Both the position numbers and the translations under genes were made by a program. Shown here piece by piece: positions 32,443-40,371 of a DNA stretch of 64,000 bases (position 1 is the first letter of the stretch; the number at the start of each line of letters is the position of its first letter). Source of the DNA: CBDFKJ01 sp965248805 (GTDB lineage Bacteria; Pseudomonadota; Alphaproteobacteria; UBA6615); the NCBI GenBank assembly GCA_965248805.1, contig CBDFKJ010000009.1:806001-870000 (forward strand), read 5' to 3'. The notes under the pieces are model-generated. The model made no database searches. It saw only the letters and a program-made list of their open reading frames with translations, and was not told where the DNA came from.

Positions 32443-33935
32443 AGATGAAGCCCCCGGTCTGCTTGACGATGCCGAACACCGTCGACAGGCCGAGCCCGGT
32501 CCCGACGCCCAGCGGCTTGGTGGTGAAGAACGGCTCGTAGATGCGCGACAGGATCTCTGGTGCGATGCCGGCGCCGGTGTCTGTGACTTCGATGCGCACA
32601 TAATCGCCGGCCGGAATCGTTTCGGCGTCGCGGTGCAGTGCGACGTCGAGTTGCGTGTTCGAGGTATGAATCGATACGGTGCCGCCTTCAGGCATGGCGT
32701 CGCGGGCATTGACGGTCAGATTCATGATGACTTGCTGCAGCTGGGTCTGGTCGACCCGCACGTTGCCGAGGTCGCGACCGTGGACCATTCGCAGACTGAC
32801 CTTGTCGCCCAGCAACCGCCGCAGCATGTCGCTCAGATCTGCCAACACATCCGTCAAGCTCGTCACGCGCGGCTGCAGGGTCTGCTGGCGCGAGAACGCC
32901 AGAAGCTCTTTGACCATATTGGCCGCCCGATTGCCGACCTGCTTGATCTGCAAGACGTCGGAGAACGACGGATCGGTGTGATCGTGGCGTAGCAGCAGCA
33001 TGTCGCAGTTGCCGATAATCGCCGTCAGCACGTTGTTGAAGTCATGGGCGATGCCGCCGGCGAGTTGACCGATCGCCTGCATCTTCTGACCCTGGCTGAA
33101 CTGTTTCTCCAGCTCGCGCCGTTCGGTCGCGTCAAGGAACTGTGCCACGAACCGCGGCGTGTGGCCGTCCTCGTCGAAGACGGCGGCGACGAACATGGTG
33201 ACGACGCGCTCCTCGGCCTCCGGCCGGCGTAGCGTGATATCGCAGGGGACGGCGATGCCGTTTCGCGTCGCCTCTTGCAGCTTGTCGCGCACCATCGGGG
33301 CATCGGCTTCGACCACATAGTCGGCCAGCATGCCTCCCGCCGATTCGATGTCGGTCAAATCGCGCCAAGCCTGATTGACGACCAACAATCTGCCCTCATC
33401 GTCCAGCAAGCCGGCGCCGATCGGCGCGCCCTCAAAGGCGCTGACATGGGCCTCGGCCGCATGCTCGCCGGCGTCCGCGCGCCGCCGTGTGCGATGAACG
33501 ATCAACAGCCGCATCGCGTCTTCGCCGCCGGGCATCTGCCAGGCCGAGACGCGGGCATCGAACGTGCGGCCGGAGGCGGCAGTGAACGCCACGTTGGTGG
33601 GTGACAGCGACGTACCCCCCTGCAGGTGCTGGGCTGCCTGCGAATCGATGAATGACCGCAAGGGCGGATGCGTGGCGGCGACGATCTCCGCGTTGGTGCC
33701 GATCCAGGACGCCAGGGCATCATTGATGACGCGCACGCGCTGCGCCGTGTCGACGGCACAGATGCCGATGCCGAACTCGCCGAGCATCGCCGCCATTCGC
33801 GCTACGGCATCAAAGTCGAGCGTGTTCGCGCGGCTCGACCGATCATGGGAGTCGACCAGCCATAACTGCTTGCCGTCGGTCTGATCGAGCGGCACCACCG
33901 CCACGCGCCACTGCTGAACGTCACCGTCGACGCGG
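32443..33935 (-). pseudogene. cckA: cckA fragment 2: PAS domains and kinase core
   Basis: This is the largest cckA piece, read on the minus strand from the inversion breakpoint. It starts near VDGDVQQWRVAVVPLD. It contains PAS-like repeats (GIGICAVDTAQRVRVIND and GLLDDEGRLLVVNQAWRDLT), the H-box QLAGGIAHDFNNVLTAIIG with phospho-accepting His, the N-box VMNLTVNARDAMP, and YEPFFTTKPLGVGTGLGLST (G2). It ends in KQTGGFI, at the IS5-type element. The catalytic residues are all present, but the protein cannot be made as one chain. Confidence 0.92.
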
Positions 33936-34398
33936 TTCGAGTACATAAAAAAGCAACGCATGACGCGGCAGGAAGTGCGCGACGAACTGAAGCAGTCGGA
34001 GGGCGATCCGCACGTCAAGGCCCGGTTGCGCGCCATCCGCAAGGAGCGCGCGCGCCAGCGCATGATGCAGGCGGTGCCCGAGGGCCGACGTGGTGATTAC
34101 GAATCCGACCCACTACGCCGTCGCGCTGCAGTACGATTCGCATGAGATGGCGGCACCGCGCATGGTCGCAAAGGGCATCGACGCCATTGCCCAGCGCATT
34201 CGCCAGGTCGCGGACGACAACGACGTGCCGGTGGTGGAGAATCCACCGCTGGCGCGCGCCCTGCACGCCGGGATCGAGATCGGCGACGAAATCCCCACCG
34301 AGCACTACGAGGCCGTAGCGCAGATCATTGCCTATGTGCTGCAACTGAAAGGCAAACCGCTACCCAACGCCGCCGCACGCGCCCAGAACAAGGGCTAG
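33932..34398 (+). pseudogene. flhB: flhB C-terminal piece, inverted and frameshifted
   Basis: Plus-strand sequence encodes RFEYIKKQRMTRQEVRDELK, the FlhB linker and start of the cytoplasmic domain. A one-base insertion near 34083 shifts the frame. The next part has VVITNPTHYAVALQYD, with the NPTH autocleavage motif, and runs to the native stop at 34398. The N-terminal part lies on the opposite strand (34956-35593). The piece has been turned round with cckA fragment 1. FlhB normally switches flagellar export specificity after cleavage at Asn-Pro. Confidence 0.92.
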
Positions 34399-34465
34399 TC
34401 GAGACTCACTATACCGTGATATATCAACGTTTTACCCGACCCAACTCAAGCTCCAGCGAAATGTC

Positions 34466-34959
34466 ATGATGGTTGAAGGCTTCTGGGAACCGCACCGAAA
34501 CCCTTCGCGCGCACTGCTCGATCTGAAGCATCCGCACGTCGTGCGGATGACCAAGTTCGCCGCTGCCGTCGCCGCCGTCGGGCTGCTCGGCATGGCGCTG
34601 AACGGGGCCAGCCTCAGCGCCTTGAGCGTCGCCGCTGCGTCTCTGGCAACCCTCGGCGGTGCCGCCATCGTCGCCCTATCCTACGCGCTCGCCAACAAAG
34701 CCGAAGATGATCACGAGCATGCGCTTTGGCGCGGCGTCCTCGGTGCGTTGCCGCAGGCGGTTTGTGTGGTCGATCATCGCGGCCGCACGGTGCGCGTGAC
34801 GCCAAATTTCCGCCGTCTGTTTCCGGCGAATGAGCACGCTCCGCTAACCGAACTGCGCCGGCGTCTGAGCGACCGTGACCCCCTCACCGGCCCGGTCGCG
34901 CGGCTGGCCGGGGCGGCGTCGCGCGGCCAGGTCGCGGTCGAGGATGTCGAGGCAGCCGC
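34466..34959 (+). pseudogene. cckA: cckA fragment 1: N-terminal membrane part, inverted
   Basis: The frame from ATG 34466 gives MMVEGFWEPHRNPSRALLDL. Two hydrophobic segments follow (residues about 30 to 75) and then a PAS-like part with GALPQAVCVVDHRGRTVRVT. It ends in VAVEDVEA at the breakpoint shared with flhB. Two membrane helices before PAS domains is the CckA layout, and its position next to flhB matches the conserved order flhB-cckA. Assignment rests on layout and on the reconstruction by inversion. Confidence 0.8.
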
Positions 34960-35593
34960 TGATAGGCAAAGTCCAGCCCCGCGATGACCGTCAGCACGGC
35001 CACGACCCCGCCAAGCACCTTGACCGCCAGTGTATGGACCAGACCGACGGCGTCCTCCAGCGGCAGTGTCGGCACAGCAGGCAGCGTGGCGAGGGCGTCA
35101 CGATCACCATCGCCACGGCGGCGATGATCGCGATCTTCAAAAGGCCCTTCAGAAGCTCGGCCAGCGATCGCAGCGAGAACAATCGCTTCATGCCGGCGAT
35201 CGGCGAGAGCTTCTTCAGTTCCGGCTTCAGGCGCTCGGTGGCGAACAGCAGGCCGTGCTGAATGAGCGACGGTGCGATCGCGGCGACGATCAGGAGCAAT
35301 ACCGGTAGCAGAAGAATGAGACCGAGGTTGGCGATCGACGGGTCGACGAACTGGTTCAGCGCCGCGGGGTTGACTTCAAAAGTGTGCGGTGCGGCCAGGA
35401 ACGTACGCAAGATCTGTGAAATGCTGCTGGCCATGCCGGGACCGATCAGGCCGACGATCACGGTCGCCGCGGAGAGCATGAACCAGTTCTAGATCTCTCG
35501 TGATGTGGCGACATCGCCCTTCTTGCGCGCGTCCTGCAGCCGCTTGGCGGTCGGCTCTTCGGTTTTTTGGCTCTGATCTTGTTCGTCGGCCAT
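34956..35593 (-). pseudogene. flhB: flhB N-terminal piece with nonsense and frameshift
   Basis: From ATG 35593 the frame reads MADEQDQSQKTEEPTAKRL and continues as normal FlhB. A TAG stands at codon 35 (35489-35491), where QNWFML would be expected. Membrane helices follow (LGLILLLPVLLLIVAAIAPS, LLKGLLKIAIIAAVAMVIV). A further one-base shift lies near 35100. It ends in LDFAYQR at the inversion breakpoint. Three separate lesions mean FlhB is lost. Confidence 0.92.
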
Positions 35594-36366
35594 TGCGACT
35601 CAACCCGGTAGGCGCCATTGCCGACGAGCGTGCTCTCGAAGTTGCTGAGGAACAGCATCATGCCGGGGCTCAGAGTCAGCGCCAGCACGGTCAGCCCGAG
35701 CGCAATCTGCAACGGTAGGGCGATGAAGAAGATGTGGATTTGCGGCACCAGGCGCGCGATCAATCCCATCGACACGTAGACAATGAGCGCCACCAGCACG
35801 ATCGGCATGGCGATGGACAGACCGATGCGAAAGGCTTGCGCGACCAGCCTCGCAGGGGTGTCGGCGAGGTCACCGACCGGAAAGGCCGCGCCGGGTTCGA
35901 ACAAGAAGTAACTGTCGACCAGCGCGGTCAGCATCAGGTGGTGCAGATTTGTAATGAACAGCAGAGTTACGCCCAGGGTGGTCAGAAAGGCGCCCATGAT
36001 CGCCCCCTGCTGACCGACGGTCGGGTCGAACAGAGTCGCGCTGCCCACGCCGGAATGATAGGCGATAAACGTGCCCGCGACCTGCAACGCCGCGATCAGC
36101 ATGCGTGTCATCATGCCGACGGCAAGCCCGACCAAAATCTCGCCGGCGAGCACGACCGCCAGCGCGATCGGCTGCTCCGGCATCGGCGGTAGCTGGTCGA
36201 CGACGAGTGGGAGGATCGCGACAGAGAGCGCCAATGCAAAGACCAGACGCACACGTGCTGAAATGGTCAACTCACCGAAACCCGGCAGTATCATCAATGC
36301 CGCACCGAGCCGAGCGAACACCAGCAGGAACGCGTAGACGTTGAGTGACAAGAGCTCGGCCAACAC
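35458..36366 (-). CDS. fliR: Flagellar export protein FliR, possibly altered C-terminus
   Basis: The frame starts MLAELLSLNVYAFLLVFARL and has the typical six-helix FliR pattern, with VGSATLFDPTVGQQGAIMGAF and IHIFFIALPLQIALGL. FliR is normally about 255 residues, but this frame runs to 302 and overlaps the start of flhB in another frame. A TGA exactly before the flhB ATG (35600-35602) lies in a different frame, so a one-base indel near the 3' end is likely; the first 250 or so residues are unaffected. It belongs to the export gate with FliP and FliQ in the inner membrane. Confidence 0.85.
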   Translation of the reverse strand: MLAELLSLNVYAFLLVFARLGAALMILPGFGELTISARVRLVFALALSVAILPLVVDQLPPMPEQPIALAVVLAGEILVGLAVGMMTRMLIAALQVAGTFIAYHSGVGSATLFDPTVGQQGAIMGAFLTTLGVTLLFITNLHHLMLTALVDSYFLFEPGAAFPVGDLADTPARLVAQAFRIGLSIAMPIVLVALIVYVSMGLIARLVPQIHIFFIALPLQIALGLTVLALTLSPGMMLFLSNFESTLVGNGAYRVESQWPTNKIRAKKPKSRPPSGCRTRARRAMSPHHERSRTGSCSPRRP

Positions 36367-36384
36367 GCCGCTACCTCGGCGTGG

Positions 36385-36651
36385 TTAGCCGATGCCGGCG
36401 ATGCGGCTGGCCAGGCCCTCGGCGAACGTCACCAGTGTCGCCACCATGAAGGGAAGGAAGAACAACAGCGATAAGAAGATCGTCAGGATCTTCGGCACGA
36501 ACGAGAGAGTAATTTCTTGGATCTGTGTCAGTGCCTGAAAGAGCGAGACGGTCAGGCCCACGATCAATGCCATTGCCATTATCGGCGACGCGATGCGCAA
36601 GATGACGATCACGCCTTCGCGTGCGACATCGAGAGCATCCTGCGTTTCCAT
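36385..36651 (-). CDS. fliQ: Flagellar export protein FliQ
   Basis: An 88-residue, two-helix protein with the usual FliQ pattern: METQDALDVAREGVIVILRI, then VGLTVSLFQALTQIQEITLSFVPKIL. Four copies of FliQ join five FliP and one FliR in the export gate of the flagellar basal body. It is intact and sits 18 bases upstream of fliR and 13 bases downstream of fliE. Confidence 0.93.
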   Translation of the reverse strand: METQDALDVAREGVIVILRIASPIMAMALIVGLTVSLFQALTQIQEITLSFVPKILTIFLSLLFFLPFMVATLVTFAEGLASRIAGIG

Positions 36652-36664
36652 AATTGCAGCGCCG

Positions 36665-36970
36665 CTAGATCGGCATGCGGAGGATCTCTTGATAGGCCTG
36701 GATAATCCGATCGCGAATCGCGACCACCGATTGCAGAGTAAGCTCGGCGTTGCTGACGGCGGCGACGACCTCGGTCAGCTCGGCCTTGCCGTCGACTGCG
36801 GCGGCCGTCATGCGCTCGGCCTTGTGTCCGGTCTCGAGCGCCGAACGCGCGGCGTCGGCGACCAGGTCCGAAAAAGCGGCGCTATCGGTCTGCCGCGGCG
36901 CCAGGCCATTCTCGACCGGCATGGCGGCCTTGACATACGCTTGGAGAGCGTCGGCGATCAGTGGTTTCAT
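36665..36970 (-). CDS. fliE: Flagellar hook-basal body protein FliE
   Basis: The 101-residue protein has the conserved C-terminal half of FliE: NAELTLQSVVAIRDRIIQAYQEILRMPI. FliE links the MS ring to the proximal rod. The protein looks intact with a native start at 36970 and an AGGA site. However, an IS-A element begins 21 bases upstream and now separates it from flgB-flgC. Transcription would need an IS promoter or read-through. Confidence 0.93.
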   Translation of the reverse strand: MKPLIADALQAYVKAAMPVENGLAPRQTDSAAFSDLVADAARSALETGHKAERMTAAAVDGKAELTEVVAAVSNAELTLQSVVAIRDRIIQAYQEILRMPI

Positions 36971-36990
36971 GTCCTAGTCCGGTGTGTTAG

Positions 36991-38420
36991 CAGCCCGTTG
37001 AAAAAGTCGCGGCCATCTGACTCTGTGACGAGGGCATGGTTCGAGTCGGGAGCTTCGTCATGGCGTTGGGACGACAAGGGGATCGACAGGTGGACTTGAT
37101 GGTCAGTTGGGCAGAGATGCCTCGCTCGCCCGGCCACGTGTTTTACGACCAGCTGGCTGGTCGATGCCGGTTTCGATGCGTTCGCCGAGGACCTGTGTGA
37201 GCCCTATTACGCGCCAGGGATCGGACGTCCGGGAATCCCACCGGGGCGTTACTTCCGGATGCACCTGGTCGGCTACTTCGAAGGCCTCGACAGTGAGCGG
37301 GCGTTGGAGTGGCGGTGCGCCGACAGCTTGTCGCTGCGTGAGTTCTTGCGCCTGGAGGCGCGCGCACGTGTGCCTGACCACTCGTCGTTGAGCACGATCC
37401 GCAGCCGGCTGCCGCACGCGGTGCATGAGGCAGTGTTCGCCTGGGTGCTGGACGTTCTTGGCGAGCACGGCCTGGTCAAGGGCGAGCGGATTGGGGTCGA
37501 TGCTTCGACCATGGAGGCGAACGCGGCGCTGCGCTCGATCGTGCGCCGCGACAGCGGCGAAAGCTATCGCCAGATGCTGCAGCGCATGGCCGCCGACAGC
37601 GGGATCGAGACCGCGGCGAATGACTTGGCGCAGATGGATCGGCGGCGCAAGGGCAAGAAACTCTCCAATGCGGACTGGGTCTCGACGCGGAGGCCAAAAT
37701 CGCCAGGATGAAGGACGGCACGACGCATCTGGCCTACAAGCCCGAACACGCGGTCGACCTCGACACCGGGGCGGTGATCGCGGCCGAGCTGTATCCGGCC
37801 GATCAGGGCGACACGACCACCCTGCCGACAACGTTGACGTCAGCCGAGGCCAAGCTGGCGGCTGTGGGCGCAGCGCCGACGGCCGACGAACCGGCGGAGC
37901 TGGTGACCGACAAAGGCTACTTCGGCCGCGAGGTGCTGAAGTCCCTTGCCGACGGCGCCTGGACGACCCGCATCGCCGAACCGAAGGGCAAGGGGCTCTC
38001 GCGCTGGCACGGCGACGACGCCGCTCGGCGGGCCGTTTACAACAACCGCAACCGATTGCTGTCGGGCGTGGCGAAGGCCGCGTTCAAACTCCGCGCCGAA
38101 GTGGTCGAGCGGGGCTTCGCCCAGGTCCTCGATCGCGGCGGCATGCGCCGCACTTGGCTGCGTGGGCGCGAGAACGTCGGCAAGCGCTATCTGATCCACG
38201 TCGCCGGACACAACCTGGGCGTCCTATTGCGCCAGTTGATCGGCGCCGGGACCCCGCGAGAGGCTGCGGCCAAGGGCTTGGCGGTCCTGCTGCTTGTCTT
38301 GCGACAGGAACAATCGCTGATCATTATCCTCGCCCTCAATAACCCCCCGGCGCCGGGTCTCGCCGCCGCCATTGTTATCACGCCCGATGCTTCATCAACT
38401 CAGTCTTCTTCAACGGGCTG
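36991..38420 (+). mobile_element. IS-A element (IS1182-like), copy 2
   Basis: The element is 1430 bp with CAGCCCGTTGAA inverted ends and a TTAG duplication (36987-36990 and 38421-38424). The duplication includes the flgC stop codon. It lacks the 7-base deletion present in copies 1 and 3, so it is closest to the ancestral form. It still has frameshifts near 37160 and near 37690, leaving two frames (37259-37711 and 37708-38424). Catalytic landmarks KGERIGVDASTMEANAAL and MKDGTTHLAYKPEH are present in separate frames. Confidence 0.9.
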
Positions 38421-38828
38421 TTAGCGCAGCAGCTCAAGGGTCTGCGAGGCCATGCGGGGGGCCGAATCGATCACCCGCAAATTGGCCTGATAGGTCCGCT
38501 GAGCCTCGCGCAAGTCCATGATTTCCAGCAGTGAATTGACGTTCGGCGCCAGTACGTAGCCGTCTTCGTCGGCCATCGGATGCTTGGGATCGAAACGTTT
38601 CTGCGGTGGCGACGGGTCGGGGCTGATGTCCTTGACCCTGACCGTGTTGACGCCGAGTTCGCGGTCGAGCGCGTTGACGAAGGTGATGGTCTTGCGCTGG
38701 TACGGCTGACCGCCCGGCGACTCGGACAGCGCGTCGGCGTTGGCGATGTTTTCCGCGATTACACGTACGCGCGTGCCCTGGGCGGTTAGACCCGAAACTG
38801 CGATCGCCATTGTCTTGTTGAAGTCCAT
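38421..38828 (-). CDS. flgC: Flagellar basal-body rod protein FlgC
   Basis: The 135-residue rod protein has MAIAVSGLTAQGTRVRVIAE at the N-terminus, with the conserved NIANADALSESPGGQPYQRK, and a C-terminal DLREAQRTYQANLRVID helix for axial assembly. It is secreted by the flagellar export gate to form the proximal rod. Intact, starting 34 bases after the flgB stop. Its stop codon lies at the edge of an IS-A insertion that cuts the operon before fliE. Confidence 0.94.
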   Translation of the reverse strand: MDFNKTMAIAVSGLTAQGTRVRVIAENIANADALSESPGGQPYQRKTITFVNALDRELGVNTVRVKDISPDPSPPQKRFDPKHPMADEDGYVLAPNVNSLLEIMDLREAQRTYQANLRVIDSAPRMASQTLELLR

Positions 38829-38861
38829 GGACCGGCTCCTTCTGCTGGTGTCGCGCGGCGA

Positions 38862-39287
38862 CTAGTTGCCGCCGCGTCCCAGCGCGGTGCGAAACATCGA
38901 GATTTGTTTGCGATACAGATCGACCACCATCTGATAGCCCATCTGGGTTTCGCCGATCTTGGCCATCTGCTGCTCGAGATTGACGGTATTGCCGCTGACC
39001 GTGGTTTCGAATGGATCGGTTTCGCGCGCGACGTCGAATGTCTCGCCGCGGGCGCCCGCCGTGTTGACCAAGTGCATGGTGTGTGTGTGCGTTGGATTGC
39101 TCGCCGATCGCATCGTGCCGGCCTCGCGCGCCACGAGCTTGCGAAAGTCGAGCTCTTTCAGTTCACGCGCCTTGAACCCGGGCGAATCGGCGTTGGCAAC
39201 ATTTTCCGCCAGAACCTGGCTGCGTCGCGACAACCAAGCCATCTTCTTGGTGATCAGCAATGTCAGAGGAAGTTTAGTAAAATCCAT
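38862..39287 (-). CDS. flgB: Flagellar basal-body rod protein FlgB
   Basis: The 141-residue protein shows the rod motif LAENVANADSPGFKARELKE near residue 25 and a C-terminal helix MGYQMVVDLYRKQISMFRTAL. It builds the proximal rod with FlgC, FlgF and FliE. It is the first gene of the operon flgB-flgC-fliE-fliQ-fliR-flhB and is divergent from csrA, with a 125-base gap that should contain both promoters. No sigma-54 box with correct spacing was found there. Confidence 0.94.
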   Translation of the reverse strand: MDFTKLPLTLLITKKMAWLSRRSQVLAENVANADSPGFKARELKELDFRKLVAREAGTMRSASNPTHTHTMHLVNTAGARGETFDVARETDPFETTVSGNTVNLEQQMAKIGETQMGYQMVVDLYRKQISMFRTALGRGGN

Positions 39288-39412
39288 GACTTAGGGTGGA
39301 TCTCGCCGTTATGTGGGGGCTGTGGGCAACATTAGTCTCACGCCAGCCTGTAAATAATTGGTTAATGTGTATACAGTGGCGCCGATGGACGAGGGAGCGC
39401 GGTAGCGGGAAA

Positions 39413-39616
39413 ATGCTGTATCTGACCCGCAAGATCGGTGAGTCGATTGTCATCAACGATGATATCGAAATCACGGTGATCGAAATTCGTGGCAAGTCGG
39501 TCAAGCTTGGCCTGACTTTCCCGTCGGACGTGTCGGTATACCGCCGCGAGGTTTATGAGCGGATCCAGGCGGAGCGCGGGCTCACTGGGCCCGACGGCAG
39601 CGACGCCCCGGCCTGA
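39413..39616 (+). CDS. csrA: Carbon storage regulator CsrA
   Basis: The 67-residue protein begins MLYLTRKIGESIVINDDIEI and has the RNA-binding strand IRGKSVKLGLTFPSDVSVYR, followed by REVYERIQ. CsrA dimers bind GGA motifs in mRNA leaders and often control flagellar genes. The start ATG 39413 matches the family exactly; the longer frame does not. It is intact, which is noteworthy beside the decaying flagellar genes, although CsrA can have other targets. Confidence 0.95.
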   Translation: MLYLTRKIGESIVINDDIEITVIEIRGKSVKLGLTFPSDVSVYRREVYERIQAERGLTGPDGSDAPA

Positions 39617-39736
39617 CCCACTGGCCCTGCGGCCAGAATTCCCGCACCGAACTAGCGCATCTTAAGATTTTCTTAGCCACGTTTGGGCACGCTGAACGCG
39701 CGCAATTTTGCGCCGACGCTACGACGGCGGGCCAAC

Positions 39737-40066
39737 GTGCCCTCTCAGAACTCGCCTCCCAATCGCCGGCCTAACCGCGCTAGCGCCGTCGCGATCCACG
39801 CCGCCGCGGCGGAGCAGCGACCGCGGGTCGTTGCCACGGGCAAGGGCGCGGTTGCCGCACAAATCTTGGAGCTTGCGTTCGCTCATGGCGTGAAGGTGCG
39901 CCAGGACGCCGATCTGGTCGAAATCCTGGAGGCGATCGAGGTCGATTGCGAGATCCCGGTCCCCGCCCTGGCGGTGATCGCCGAAATCCTCACCTACGTG
40001 TACCGCGAAAACGGCGCCCTCGGCGCGACTCTGGCCCCATTCGACGAAACCGCGGAGCAGCTATGA
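39737..40066 (+). CDS. Stand-alone FlhB C-terminal-like protein (FlhX-like)
   Basis: The coding part with homology is about 110 residues. It has RPRVVATGKGAVAAQILELA and HGVKVRQDADLVEILEAIEV, then EIPVPALAVIAEILTYVYR. This matches the FlhB cytoplasmic domain after the NPTH site, without any membrane part. Such proteins occur in many bacteria beside flagellar genes. Start is uncertain (GTG 39737 or an upstream TTG at 39683). Its stop overlaps the next ATG. It is intact, unlike flhB itself. Confidence 0.75.
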   Translation: MPSQNSPPNRRPNRASAVAIHAAAAEQRPRVVATGKGAVAAQILELAFAHGVKVRQDADLVEILEAIEVDCEIPVPALAVIAEILTYVYRENGALGATLAPFDETAEQL

Positions 40067-40371
40067 GCACGGCCGACACTGTGAACAAGGATCGAGGCCT
40101 CGCTTCCAAGCTGTTGGAGACGGCGAGGCTGGCGATGTCCGAATGCCGCGATTTCGACCTGGTCGAATTCAACGATGCGCTGAGTTCAGCCTGTCACGGG
40201 GTCGTCGACATGCCGCAGGAGAAAAGGTCGAAGGTGCGCGAGGCCCTGTCCGCATTGCTCTCGCGGCTGGACGATTTCAAACGCGAGCTTGAACAGAGCA
40301 TGGCGCGCGATACGCGTCCGGCGGGATCCGGCTCGGACTACCAGCCCGTTGACGGAGTCTGGCGTGTCTGA
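40063..40371 (+). CDS. Unknown small acidic helical protein, tail altered by IS-B
   Basis: The frame starts at ATG 40063 overlapping the FlhX-like stop. It reads MSTADTVNKDRGLASKLLE, then helical stretches rich in Leu, Glu and Arg (VREALSALLSRLDDFKREL). The native sequence ends at 40341, after GSGSDY; the last nine residues and stop come from the IS-B end. I do not recognise a family. Co-translation with the FlhX-like gene and position before fliO suggest a flagellar accessory role. It may be complete or lack a short tail. Confidence 0.55.
   Translation: MSTADTVNKDRGLASKLLETARLAMSECRDFDLVEFNDALSSACHGVVDMPQEKRSKVREALSALLSRLDDFKRELEQSMARDTRPAGSGSDYQPVDGVWRV

Noticed and set aside
39288..39412. 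Sigma-54 promoter for flgB
   Set aside because: A TGGC and a TTGC occur on the minus strand but the spacing is wrong, so no promoter is claimed.
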